NCBI GenBank assembly: GCA_009763385.1
Contig: CM019831.1
Coordinates: forward strand, 89,935,845-89,999,844
From: Coix lacryma-jobi var. lacryma-jobi
Lineage: Eukaryota; Streptophyta; Magnoliopsida; Poales; Poaceae
DNA length: 64,000 nt
Direction: 5' to 3'
Position numbers and translations under genes: made by a program. Below are positions 33,555 to 45,637 of this stretch, one piece after another (the first letter of the stretch is position 1; each line of letters begins with the position of its first letter). The notes below the pieces were generated by a model. That model was given only the letters and a program-made list of their open reading frames with translations. It made no database searches and was not told the origin of the DNA.

Positions 33555-33966
33555 TGAAGGACCGAGAATGCAATAGCAAGGTGACCAGAGGGGGGGTGAA
33601 TGGGAGCACAAAAATTTCTCTTGAAACTTTGGCCTTTGTCCCACAAATCAACCCCCAAAAGCTTCGATCGAAACTGTGATGCCCACGACCCTTGGAAGAG
33701 GGTGGATGATCCCTAGGATCGAAGCGAGGCACCACAAAGCGATAGCAAACCAAACGGCAAAAGCACCGGAACAAGTTCAACCCCTAAAACCTAGTCCCGA
33801 ACGTAGATTGAAGCCTACGTCGAGAAATCCCTGAATACCGATGCTAACAAGTAGCAAAGATACCTAGAGAGGTTCCTAGGTGAACAATAGGGCCAAACGA
33901 GAAATCCGGATATCAAGCGGTGAAGCCGGGAGAGCAAACGCACTAAAGCTTAGCCTTCAGCCGAAT

Positions 33967-34235
33967 CACGGACTGTCCGGCCCTGGGGTCCCGGACTGTC
34001 CGCACCTACTGCGGACTGTCCGCTAGGGGATGGCGCACTATCTGCCGGCAAAAACACGGAAACAACACAGTTGTTGCAAGTCCCCTGGACGTTCCCGAAC
34101 TGTCCGCGAACTCCAACGGCGGAATGTCCGCGGTTCAAAAACCACTTGCCTAGCAGCGCGGAGTCAGGCCACTGGTCTGACCGACCCCAACGCGCGGACT
34201 GTCCTCGGTAGAACTGGCGGACTGTACGCGGCTGA
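33967..34235. repeat. GCGGACTGTCCGC cluster in the CopiaD 3' LTR
   Basis: About eight copies of GCGGAC-T-GTCCGC occur here, several mutated (GAACTGTCCGC, GGAATGTCCGC, GGACTGTACGC). The right LTR keeps more perfect copies at 55617-55880. The unit shares the CGGAC...GTCCG core with the clusters of CopiaA, CopiaB and CopiaE. Confidence 0.9.
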
Positions 34236-35021
34236 ACAGAGAGGGCGATTTCGGTCGCCCTTCTCCCAAATCCTCCCAAAATCGATCCAAAACAAAATTT
34301 GTTGTTCCCAAACTTGGAGAAGATGATCACGAGGTAGTTGCAAGACTATCCCCAAGAAATCATCCGCTCAAATCAACTCAATCACCGGGAAATCGAAAGG
34401 AAAGGTGTATGAACGAAAAAGTGCCACAATAACGAAATCAACCCGATCTACTTGTTCGTGAGGAGTTAGAAGAATTCCTTCAGTGGAAATGATCTCCTCA
34501 CTATAAAGAACAAGTTGATTCAAACGGATTTCGCAAAGACGCAGTAGAGAGGGAGATCGAGTGATGGGAAAATCGCGGAGAAACGAAGAACGCGAAGAAC
34601 ACAAACAAAACACGAATCAAGTCATCGATCTGCAACCGTGTGGCTACCACACGCTACAACAGTGAGATTACGGTCTCACTTCCTCAAAATCTCCAGTACA
34701 CAGAGGTATGGTTCTCTGCGGATCTTAGTTGCTACAGCAGGGGATTGGGAGAGCAGGAAAACCTAGAAGGCAAAGAGCAAATGGCTGAGATAGAATGGGA
34801 GGAGGGTGTCTCCCTCTACTTATCCTAATTCTAATTCCTACTCTACCCCTCACTAATTACAGAGCGAACCAGCTAAACCCTAGGGTTATTCTGGACCAAC
34901 TCGAAGATGCTGGTGATCTGACGACCACGCCCGCACAACTGGTAGCGTTGCCTCGACGCAACCTCACTGATTGCCGCCACGTGCCGCCACCGCTCCGCTT
35001 GTCCTTTTCCTGGACTTCGCC

Positions 35022-35284
35022 CCCGGTTTTGAGGCCCAAACCGGGAAACCAGCCTTCACGACCAACCCCTGGTTTTGAGGCCCAAACCGGGAAACCTGCC
35101 ATCCATCGCCTGAGTTTTGTGGCCCCAACTCAAAAACCCGCAGCACCCAGGTTTTGAGGCCCAAACGTGGAAACCGTCCTCAGCCCGAGTTTTGTGGCCC
35201 AAACTCGGAAACCATCAGCGCCCAGGTTTTGAGGCCCAAACCTGGAAACCGTCCACTCGGTGGTTTTTCTGTGGCTCAACCACC
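35022..35284 (-). repeat. Seven-unit hairpin array in the CopiaD 3' LTR
   Basis: Same units and order as in CopiaE. Here unit 5 is a perfect CCGAGTTT/AAACTCGG and unit 6 a perfect CCAGGTTT/AAACCTGG. The array lies in U3, upstream of the presumed TATA region. Confidence 0.9.
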
Positions 35285-35634
35285 AAACCGAGCCGTAGAG
35301 GGGATGCACCGCCCGTGCATCCCGTCCACCAACACGTGTCCCCAGGTCCACGACCCAGGCAACACCGTGCCCGCAAGTCTTCGCTCGTTGCTGTCCCAGG
35401 CTGCCAGCCACCACAGCTGATCCTCGGGCCACCGGTCCCTCAGTCCAAGCCTCACGTCCGCCCTTCGCCACTCTCGGTCCATCGGCACGGCACGTCTCTA
35501 CTTGACCTTCACCTTGCCTTTGATCACTGTATCCGTGCTCGACACCTGCCCAACACAAGCCAAAGAACATGCGCATTATCCCAGTTGACAATCACTCATC
35601 ACTCAGAGACTCGGCATACACCCATGTATCCGCA

Positions 35635-37256
35635 ATCTTCCCCTTGATGAGTGCATTGTCAACTACCAACACAAATCATAATAGGATAGAGGAAGGAAGG
35701 AAGAAAGAGAGAGAACTCGACCAAATGACCCAAAAGCATATCAAAGCCGAAGAACGTCAAGTGGAAAGAGCAAAACAACTTGGTTCCCAAAGGCATGGGC
35801 AACGGCTCGACGCAGCCAAGAAAAGCAAAGCTAGCCCTCAAGAAGAGGTAGAACAGGCTCAACACCGCTAGCGTGAAAGCTCGATACCAATTGAAAAATC
35901 AACTGAAATTCAAGCAAAACAGAGCTAGCCCTCAAGAAGAGGCAGAACGGGCTCAACACCGCTAGCGAGGAAGCTCGGTACCAACTGAAGAAAGCTAGAA
36001 ATCAGCTGAAGAGCATAAAAGATCAAAGGTGCTAGTTCCTCAAGAAAGAGGCAAAGGCTCAACACAACTAGCTACCAAACATGCTCCGAACCAACTGTTA
36101 CAAGCTCGAAAACGCAACAGCGAGCAAACTCCCAAACTCCCCCTCGAATGGTACACACAACCAGGAAATCTCCCCCTTAATTCAACTCCCCCTTAGTTGA
36201 ACACAGAAGGCACTCATGATTTGTCAATATTTTCTCCCCCTTAGTTGAAAATGCACCATCAAGCAAAAACTCCCCTTCCAAAATGCATATGAGTCAGAAA
36301 TCCAAGGTAGCAGCTTTAGAAATATAGTCGATAGAATGAGAAGATGCTCGACAGAGTGCTGATCCGATGACGCATAAAATGCACAGAATGCTAGCAAAAG
36401 CTCAAATTGATCACCAAATGCGAAATGAGAACAAGTGAGCAGTTTTCAGCCAAAAGGTATTCACCATCAAAATAGCACCAAACATGTATAGACAGGAAAT
36501 CAAACAAGTGCTAAACATGTATACAAGGTGAACTACCCCTAGCACAGTTCAATCATCATGCTATAGAATGAAACATAGACTTGTGTATCCAAAATTTTAT
36601 CAGAGTTGCAGCGGTTAAATTACACAAGTTAAATTTTCAGCATGTGATTGCGAGAGGTTGAAAGCTTGTCATTGCGTAACTTTTTAACTGTGCGAAGCCT
36701 ATGCATAAGCAATCAGAAGCTTAAAGCAGCAGTTTTGGTCATGCACTACACAGCTCAAGTTTAACTCAAAGTGCAATGAGAAACAGTCTCGAAACTGTGA
36801 TGTGCTGACAAGGAGTCCCGTCACGATCTTTTCAATTCACTTAATTTGGTTCAAATTTTATCTCAGAATATGAACATATCAAGTAAGTGAATGACTCAGA
36901 ACTAGAGACATAGCAACCTAGCATATATGAAAAGCACGAGTGAATTCTACACATCCTACACATGCTAGTTGCATATCTCAATGGTGAACAGTTTCAAGTT
37001 TTATGTTCATTAAGCAGGTTCACTATTCAAAAATAGCTCAGCTCACAACATGCATTAGTGATCAGAAAGAGCATAAGCTACAAGCATCATCATAAAGCAT
37101 CAGAGCAAATACTATAGAGCATAGCCACATTCTGAAGATTATATTCGTGAAGCTCTGAATGTAAATATGCAAGATGAAATGCAAAGATGCATGAAGAAAT
37201 CAAATGAAAAACTCAAAGTCAGTTTATGATACAAGAGTCAAAAATGTTTCCCCCAT
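35635..37256 (-). other. CopiaD 3' untranslated region with PBS-like repeats
   Basis: No gene. The left part holds tandem copies of a unit containing AGCCCTCAAGAAGAGG and GCTCGATACCAATTGAA (for example 35883-35895 and, degenerate, 35978-35990). Further right are several CTCCCCCTTAG stretches (36170-36245), which on the minus strand are polypurine runs. The rest to 37256 is AT-rich. SIRE-type elements have a long region here, sometimes with an env-like ORF; none is visible. Confidence 0.75.
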
Positions 37257-38867
37257 CTAAAAGGGGAAACACACACCAAGCTCACCTCTCAACCTAGCAA
37301 AAGTTGATTGGTCCAAAGGCTTGGTGAAAATATCAGCCAACTGATGATGAGTATCGACATGGTGAAGGTCGATGTCACCCTTCTCATAGTGGTCTCGCAG
37401 AAAATGAAAGCGCACATCAATGTGTTTGGTCTTAGAGTGCAGCACGGGGTTCTTAGCAACACTAATAGCACTCGTGCTGTCACAAAGCAAAGGAGTGCGA
37501 GAAAAGCTCAGACCAAAATCATGCAAAGTGGCCATCATCCAAAGCAACTGGGAACAGCAGCTAGCCGCAGCAACATACTCAGCCTCCGTGGTAGACTGGG
37601 CAACACTAGACTGCTTGCGAGAAGACCACGATACAAGAGAAGAACCAATAAACTGACAAGTCCCAGAAGTGGACTTGCGATCAATGCGGCAACCAGCAAA
37701 ATCGGCATCAGAATAACCGCAAAGGGAAAGGGTGGAGGAAGCAGAATACCAAATCCCGAATTCTGGAGTGAAGCATAAGTACCTCATAATACGCTTGACC
37801 GCCTGACGGTGAGAAGTGCGCGGCGACGACTGAAATCCCGCGCGCAGACACACCGCGAACTGGATGTCCGGGCGTGTTGCCGTCAGGTACAGCAGCGCCC
37901 CGATCATACTCCGGTACTCCTTCTAGTCCACTGCTTCTCCATCCACATCCGCATCCAGGGCCGCCGTGGTCGGCATGGGTGTTGGAAGAGGCTTGGCCTC
38001 ACCCATGTCGAACTTCTTCAGGATGTCCTTGGTGTATTTGCCCTGGTGCACGAACGTCCCCTCTCGAGATTGCTTGATTTGCAACCCGAGGAAAAACGTC
38101 AGCTCGCCCATCATGCTCATCTCAAATTCCCTGCTCATAGTGTCTGCAAACTTGGCAACCAAAGCATGAGAAGAACCACCGAAAATGATATCATCCACGT
38201 AAATCTGGACCAAGAGAGTATCATTGCCTTGCTTGAGGAGAAAGAGCGTTTTATCCACACATCCCATTTTAAAACCCTTAGCAAGCAAAAAGGTTTTCAA
38301 CCTATCATACCAGACTCTAGGGGCTTGTTTCAAACCATACAAAGCTTTGTGAAGTTTAAAAACATGGTTTGGAAACTTGGGATTTTCGAAACCGGGGGGT
38401 TGTCTCACATACACTTGAAAAAGTTTAAACCCTTTGGATGCACTCTTGACATCCATTTGAAAAAGTTTAAACCCTTTGGATGCAACAAAAGCCAAGAGTA
38501 TCCTAATTGCCTCCAAACGAGCTACAGGAGCAAAAGTCTCCTCATAGTCTATCCCCTCCTTCTGACTATACCCCTGGGCTACTAGTCTGGCCTTATTTCT
38601 CACAACATGGCCATCCTCTCCTTGTTTGTTTTTGAAAACCCATTTTGTCCCAATAGGGTGATACTCAGGAGGAGATGGAACCAAAACCCAAACCCGATTT
38701 CTTTCAAAATTTTCTAACTCCTCATGCATGGCATTGACCCAATCTGGATCAGATAAAGCGTGTCCAACATCTCGGGGTTCAAAATCAGCAACAAATGCAG
38801 AATGAGCAAAGTGAGAGATTTGTTGTGACCTTGACCGACTGACACGTTCGCCGATGCTGTCGATCAT
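37257..38867 (-). pseudogene. CopiaD reverse transcriptase and RNase H
   Basis: Right to left: DPDWVNAMHEELENFERN, GTKWVFKNKQ, the palm with YVDDIIFGG (near 38200) and then RNase H with GYSDADFAG and STTEAEYVAAASC, ending FARLRGELGVCFPF at 37257. A TAG at 37923-37925 replaces the CAG found in CopiaE. Just after FQMDVKSA the sequence repeats SKGFKLFQ where CopiaE has FLNDYIEEE, so a short segment near 38405-38480 was replaced by a copy of its neighbour. The catalytic YVDD box itself is intact. Confidence 0.93.
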
Positions 38868-40445
38868 CTGTTGAGGCGGGTGTTGGCGCTGGATATGTCG
38901 TGGCGCCTCCCGAGCAGAAGTGATCTCCCCCTCAACAGCAGCTGGTGCCTCCCCGGGTACAAAAGGTACCGCTCGGGGTGGCGGATCCCACGGCCCCCAA
39001 GTCGAAGAAGAGGGATCAGGGCCGTGAGTCGTAGTAGAAGCCGCTCTTTACGGCACAGCAGGTGGAGGAGGTGCTGGGTCGTCCATTCCTTCAACACCTT
39101 CTTCCTCATCATCAAAAAGAGGCTCGCCATCCTCATGATCACCTGCACGCTCAAAACGAGAAGAAGGACAAACCATGGTCTCGTCGAAGGTGACATCAGA
39201 TGTCTCCATGACTCGGTTAGTATCAAGGTTAAGTACACGATATGCACGAGTATGAGTGCCATAACCCAAAAATACACCGTCAGAAGAACGAGACTCAAAT
39301 TTGTCCAGGTTGCCTTTCTTAAGTATGAAACAGTGGCAACCAAAGACCCTAAAATAACTCACCTTGGGCTGTCATCCAAAACGCAACTCATAAGAAGTCT
39401 TTTTCAAGAAAGCTCAGAGAAAAATACGATTGGAAATGTAGCATGCAGTGCGCATGGCTTCGGCCCAATATCGCCTAGGAGTCCTATGCTCATCGAGCAT
39501 CGTCCTGGCCATCTCTACAAGGGTCGGATTCTTCCTTTCTACAACACCATTCTGAGGCGGTGTGTAGGGGGAAGAAAACTGATGCTCTAAACCCAAAGAG
39601 TTACAAAACTTTTCAAAATCCAAATTCTTGAATTCGGAACCATTATCACTCCTAATAGCTCGCATGGAGTTCAAAGGGAACTCGTTCTGAAGACGCAAAA
39701 TCAGATTGCGAGCAAAGGAGAAAGTCTCAGTTTTCTCAGCTAAAAAGAAAACCCACGAATATCTCGAAAAGTCGTCAACAACAACAAGCACATACCACTT
39801 CCCCCCAACCGAGCTCACCCGAGCCGGACCAACAAGGTCCATGTGCAAAAGCTCTCTAGGGCGCTTGGTCATGACCTGAGTCACTGGATGGTGGGGAGCG
39901 GCAACCATCTTCCCATGTCTACAGGAATGGCAAACAAGATCCTTCTCGATGGATAACTTGGACAATCCTCGGATTAGTCCAAGTGAACTAAGTCTTGCAA
40001 GCAAGTCGAAGCTCAAATGTCCTAGTCTCCTATGCCACTTCCAAAGATCAGAGGAGGAACGTCCAGCCAAAAGACAACGAGAAATTCCAAATGACTCCGA
40101 GAAATCCGCACGAAAGACTTTCCCAAAGGGCGAAATCACACAAACAAGATTGCCCTGAGGGTCCAAAATACGACTGATATTCGGCTTAAAACGAATCTCA
40201 TAGTCGTCATCAAAGAGTTGCGAAACAGAAAGAAGGTTAAAATGCAAGTTAGAAACAAGAGCAACATCGCGCAACACAAAGTGCTCATTAACTCGCACCG
40301 ACCCATGAGACAACACTTTACCTTTGCTATTGTCGCCGAAGGTGATAAACTCCTTTCCGGCGACCGGACTAAGACTGGAGAACCACTTGGCGTTTCCAGT
40401 CATGTGCCTCGAACACCCAGCATCCACCAACCAAACGTTCTCCAA
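38868..40445 (-). pseudogene. CopiaD protease and integrase
   Basis: The frame opens at a TTG codon (40445), ENVWLVDAGCSRHMTG; the protease triplet Asp-Ser-Gly is Asp-Ala-Gly. The pre-integrase motif WKWHRRLGHLSF and integrase core HMDLVGPA, IRSDNGSEF and NGVVERKN follow, with the catalytic Asp, Asp and Glu present. After SNRIFL a TGA (CGA in CopiaE) and a second stop near 39372 break the frame. The C-terminal SYFRVFGCHCFILKKG part continues at 39362. A TAA near 39048 separates the Pro-rich linker from reverse transcriptase. Confidence 0.92.
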
Positions 40446-40459
40446 TCGTTTTACCTACA

Positions 40460-41900
40460 TCAATAAAAAGACATAGGGTGAGCATACGGTCCAACACTGG
40501 GGTTAGTGAAGTAGGGAGAATACCAGTGTTGGGCCGGCTGCTCAAAAGAACGGTTAGCAGAAAAACCATTCCTAGCACGCCTACGGGGAAAGCGATCACC
40601 ACGCTGAGGAAAATGTGGTCCGCTAAGGGAGGAGCGTCCATCGCGATACTCAAAACGCAGTGGTGGAAAACGCTCAACTACAAAGCCACCGCCACGGGGT
40701 CCATAGCCTACAACTGCAGGCTCCCGCCGGGCACGACCTCCTCGCGGCCTAGGCCTAAGAACTTGAGGTTTTGGACCTCTAGGCCTAGCAGCACGCCTCT
40801 GAACATTAGGCACATGTACATCATGGAAAGGATGGTACATGTCCGTGTTGTTCATCTCCTTTGCACGGCGCGCCTCTCTCTTGCGCCGAAAGCAAAACTC
40901 ACTCAAGTGTCCATCTCTCCCACAGTGCTCACAATGGTACCTCATCGCTCTCATAGGGGGTTGTTGGTACTCATGGTAGTGGGTATGGATCACTTTGCCC
41001 TTTTGTGGCATAAGCTCCTCTTGGATGAGTGGCATGGTGTCTAGCTTGTTCTTGAGGTGGTTTGGTTTTGGAGCCCATGATTGTTTCTTGGGTGGAGCTC
41101 TCGGAGGTTCCACAAATACACCATCCTTGGTGTTATGCTTTAGAGGCTCTCTGGGTGGAATCTTGGTAAGATTGGGAGTAGTGGTGGAGTTGGGCTTCTC
41201 ACACGGGTTCAGACCACTCGACTCTCCAATCTTCGCGAAAGATGAAACATCAACACCTTGAGCAAAGCCTACACCGGGACCTCCAGCAGCACGCTTGAAC
41301 CGGGAGATCATCATCCCAAGCTGCGGCTCACCACTCGACACCCATGACAAGATGGTCCGAAGGTATGTGTTTTCCTCCTCGGTTTGCATCTTGTCATGCT
41401 TCACATTTGCAATCTCCATCTCCAAACCCTCACAAAGAACGCACCTAGTCACACATGTGCTATCCAAGCTGGCCTTCTCAAGAGACACAATCTTGGCATT
41501 CTTCTCTGCCAACTCGGATTGCAAGCCCGCACAGGACTTGCACGCACCCAACAACGAGGATCTAGCCTTCAGCTCATCCACCTCTCCTACCAACGCAACA
41601 TACTTACCTCTCAAAGTGAGAAGGTCAGTCATGTGCGTGGTGCACATCTCACACTCCTCCTCCTCGGTGACAACAGCGGTGGACTTGACAGATTCAAGCT
41701 CCTTCACCGTATCCTCCCACTTCTGCCTAAACTCCTTCCTCTCTCTAGCAGCGCGCCTAAGCAGCTTATCTTGACTAAGGAGAGCGGCAGTAAGGTTCTC
41801 GACCTCGGCAGAAAGCTCATCGGGGGTCTGAGATACCTGGGAGGTGTCGTCGTCGTCGTCGTCGTTCCGAGGGATGTCCTCCAGCTCGCCGTCGACCTCC
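40460..41900 (-). pseudogene. CopiaD gag, C-terminal part
   Basis: This open stretch is the part of gag left of TekayF. It has an acidic start (ELEDIPRNDDDDDD), a long coiled coil rich in Leu, Glu and Lys with CxxC pairs, a second zinc knuckle CEHCGRDGHLSEFC (40891-40932), and an Arg/Gly-rich tail ending PYAHPMSFY at a TGA (40460-40462). The pol frame begins just after it in the -1 frame. Confidence 0.88.
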
Positions 41901-44900
41901 TGTAACACCCGGATTTACGAATAAAACCGAGGTAAAGCATATGTGGGCCCAGGGGGTCCCAAATCCACATATACCACAAAATGTATATCATTACAGCACG
42001 AACAACGTATAATAACTTATTACATCACACGAGATTGTTCATCACATCGGCCAACGGCCCATTATTACAACGGTAGCGTAGATGTAGACATCACTCCACA
42101 GGGACACCGACTGGGGGTACGCCATCCTCAGAAATCTGGCACATCTTCTGGATACTCCTCGTACTCTCCTTCATCTGGTACCCATCCGGGATTTTTATGT
42201 GAACCAACGACAAGCGTCAGCTCACCATGCTCAGCAAGTACAACTACGGGGAATGCAAGGCTCAAAAGGTTGACCTGGCGGTTGACTGCGGTTAGCATTT
42301 TATCTTGGTCATATTTTAATATTATCCTTTCATTACTAAGTATATGATCCCTGTTGTCCCACAAAGTATGATCATTATCATGTTAACCAGAGGTAAGCCA
42401 CAAACAACCAACATACCCCACCATGAACCACTTATAAAGGATCTAAGCCGCTCGTATCCGTGAGCACGGCTGATATATCAGGTTTACACTCTGCAGAGGT
42501 TGTACACTTTCACTTTAGGCCGTGATTCCCATATGCCGGGGAGAGCCAATCCCACATTACCTCCTCTATGGAAGTACGGCAGGGTTTCACTACGTAGTCT
42601 TTCACTAGCTACTCTAACAAGTAGTAGCCGCAAGGTTTCGGCTTCCAGGCGAATGGAGGCCCCCTTCAAGATGGCACACCTGACAGCCGACCAGTACACA
42701 TCTTGACAGGCAAGGAAGCCATTCTTTAACCCAGTTCCCCCCTCTAGCGCCTTTCGGTAACTACTACAAGCTAGAGAAAGTCTAGTTACACAACTAAGAT
42801 CAGAGCCATATAATTCCCAAGGTTGCACGGGATCTCCCGGGTGGCCGCTTTAAAAGATAGTCCCTGGGGTGGGTCACTGAGCAACACCAGGATCCAGTGC
42901 CCTAAATGTGGTTAAAAAGCCTCTTTTAACATTGTTCCATAGTCATTAATCAGTATTAATCAATTAGCAATATATAGCGCGTAGCATTTCTAGTCATATT
43001 ATGCAAAACCCTCCCATAGGTACAAGGTATAAAGTTCAAGGAAACTAGTATGGACCTATGGTTCATCATATTAGACACATGCATAATGATTACTAGATCT
43101 TGCATTAAGTAGGTAACAAGGAAACCATGGGTTGTACTTGCCTTGGTCACACACTTGGTCCTGCCACTGCTCTGGCAAAACTTGCTCCTCAAACACGTCA
43201 CCGTCTGGACTCGGTATATAATCACCAATCATAGCATCCAAACAGTCATTACATGCAAATAAAATATACTTTTATTAGAACAGTACACCAAGCATCAAAA
43301 ACAGTTAGAGAAACATATATAAAACTATTCTACTCGTCGATACGATCAAATGAACGTAAAGATCACTCTAATCGGATCTAAAACGAGAAAGTTATAAAGA
43401 AAACAAGTTTCAGGGGCTATTTTGTAAATAAAAACATTTGCCTAGGGGCTAGCCTGCGAAAACCGAGGGCCTAAACGCTATTAAACATAGTCGGTGGGGG
43501 CTAACACGCGAAAACGCGTTCTCTGGACGGCGGGTACTGAAACTGAGAACTCCAGGGGCTAAACCGAAAGAAAACAGGACTTAAAAGTAATTCTTTTGAA
43601 CTACGGTGGATCGCGGGTTGATTTCTCGAAAAGGCAGGGGCTCTTCTGCAAAACGCGCGGAGGCTGCCGCGCTGGCGCCGACACGGCGCCACGCGGCGCA
43701 ACGCGGCTGGGCAGGCCCACCACGCGGACGGTGGACCGCGAGCGGGGCGCGGGTGCACGGGCCGGTGAACCCGGCGCATACCCCTTTGGGGTTATGCTCT
43801 AATCCTGGCCGTCCGCACCGATCGGACGGCGCAGGGCGGCTCGGCGAAAGAGCGCGGCGGCGAGAGCGGCGGCGCAAACGCCGGCGAGCGGCGGCGCCAT
43901 GCGAGGGGCTCGGGAACTCGCCGTTCCGGCGTTCCCGGCCTTGGTTGGCCACGCGGATACCACCGGAGCGAAGCGGGGGCGAAGGCGAGCTCGTCGGTGG
44001 CCTTGGCTCCGGCGGGGACTCACCACAGCGACGACGAGGCGGCGGCGGGATCTGCGAAAGGGGAGAAACTCCGGTGAGGCTCGGGTACACGCGAAACAAA
44101 AGAGAGAGGGCTCTGGGCTCTTGATGGCGGATGCGGCAGCACCTTCGGCGGCTCGAGGAGGCGCTAGGGCAGCCGGCGGAGCCTCGGCTCGGCGGCAGGG
44201 AGAGAGCGTGGGCGAGTGGCGTGAGGGAGAGGGCGAGGGCTTCGCCCTGGCCTTTATAGGCTTCGGGGGAGGTGGCGAACGGTCGGGGAGCTCCACCGGG
44301 GCTTGATGGAAGCCTGAGTGGCCTTGAATGCCACTCGCGCGGCCATTGCAGGAGAGGAGCAGGCAGCGGCGGCGCGGGCGCGAGCCGTCGCGAGGTAGGG
44401 GAAGGGTCTGACGCTGACAGGTGGGGCCGGGGTGGCAGCGGGCGAAGGCGGGGATGCGGCGGGCGCTTGCGCGCTGCGCGGGCGAGCGGGCCGCGACGCA
44501 AGCGAGCTGGGCCGCGAAGGTGACCGGGCCGCGGCGCTGCGGGCGCGCGAGAGAGAGAGAGGGAGCGGGCCGGGGCGCTGGGCCGGAGCAGGCCAATGCC
44601 CGAGCGGGGAGAGGTGGGGAGAGGGAGGGAGAAAGGCGTGGCGGGCTGGGCTGCCTTGCCTGGCTGGGCCAAAAGAGTGGAAAGGGAGAGGGTGAAAAAG
44701 AAAAGCCTTTTTCTTTTATTTCCTTTTGAAAAACTTGCTCAAATTCAAAACAAATTTGAATTTGAACCACTCAACACTATTCCTACACTCAAGCAAAATA
44801 TTATGCTCCAGCATGAATGCAACAAAAAAGTTTCTACGCCACGAGATATTTTATTACTTCACCAAAAATTATTATTTGGCCTATATGTTTCATGAAAAAT

Positions 44901-44959
44901 AAATAAGCAAAATCATATTAACTCCTTATTTCCGAAAAAACGATTTTTAGGGTGTCATA
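41901..44959 (-). repeat. TekayF 3' LTR
   Basis: It begins TGTAACACCCGG on the + strand and ends GTGTCATA where the other copy has GTGTCACA. The minus-strand TATAAAGG box is at 44251-44258. The region 43600-44690 is very GC-rich, so long frames appear by chance on both strands. Confidence 0.93.
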
Positions 44960-44960
44960 A

Positions 44961-44974
44961 ACCTACCCCCCTTA
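44961..44974 (-). other. TekayF polypurine tract
   Basis: The minus strand reads CTAAGGGGGGTAGG directly before the 3' LTR, nearly identical to the tract of GypsyH. Confidence 0.85.
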
Positions 44975-45637
44975 GGATGAATCTCGTCCTCGAGATTCGG
45001 AAGATTGAAAAAGATTGGGATACTCTGATCTTAGATCCTCTTCTCTTTCCCAAGTGGCCTCATCCTCAGAGTGCCGATTCCACTGAACTTTACACATCCT
45101 GATTATCTTGCTCCGAGTAATTCTCTCTGCGGTATCCAAAATTTTGATAGGATATTCTGCATAGGTGAGATCTCCCTTAATGTCCAACTCCTCCAAAGGT
45201 AACTATTCTTCAGGTACTCGCAAACATTTCTTTAACTGCGATACATGAAACACATTATGTACCCCTGAGAGACTTTCCGGCAACTCAAGTTGATAAGCCA
45301 CTTCACCTCTTCTGTCTGAGATTTTGAACGGTCCCACATATCTGGGTGCTAACTTGCCTTTGGCATGGAACCTCTTGGTTCCTCTCATAGGTGAAACCTT
45401 TAGATAAACATAATTCCCAATTTCAAACTCCAGATTTCGTCTTCTGTTATCTGCATATCTTTTCTGCCTTGACTGAGCTATTTTCAGATTCTGCCTGATT
45501 ATATGAACTTGATTTTCTGCCTCTTTCAAGACTTCCGGTCCGAAAACTTGACTTTCACCCGTTTGGTTCCAGAACAAAGGAGTTCGACACTGCCTTCCGT
45601 ATAATGCCTCAAAAGGTGACATCTTTAAACTCTTCTG
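44972..45637 (-). pseudogene. TekayF integrase C-terminus and chromodomain
   Basis: After the integrase core the frame gives MSPFEALYGRQCRTPLFW, the GPY/F-type region KLAPRYVGPFKI, and VFHVSQLKKCLRVPEE, then a TAG at 45200-45202. It continues LEELDIKGDLTYAEYPIKILD and WNRHSEDEATWE, a classical chromodomain with the aromatic Tyr and Trp positions kept. Family knowledge: such chromodomains target insertion to methylated-H3 chromatin. A TAA at 45635-45637 separates this part from the integrase core. Confidence 0.92.

Larger units (their letters stand above)
33555..35634 (-). repeat. CopiaD 3' LTR
   Basis: The 2080-base LTR starts TGAAGGACCGAGAATG and ends CCATGTATCCGCA on the + strand. The purine-rich CAAGGGGAAGAT (minus strand) borders its right end. 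It holds a CGGACTGTCCG cluster (33967-34235) and seven hairpins (35022-35284). By eye it differs by several percent from the right LTR. Confidence 0.94.

Noticed and set aside
37308..38585. Long + strand frames opposite CopiaD RNase H and reverse transcriptase
   Set aside because: They are antisense shadows of the conserved pol domains; the same shadows appear at 60617-61649.
43581..44770. Open frames of 323-363 codons on the minus strand (and matching + strand frames) in the TekayF 3' LTR
   Set aside because: They lie in a very GC-rich LTR segment where stops are rare, are Pro/Arg/Ser/Ala-rich in several frames at once, and resemble no protein. The copies at 52573-53766 differ in length and frame.
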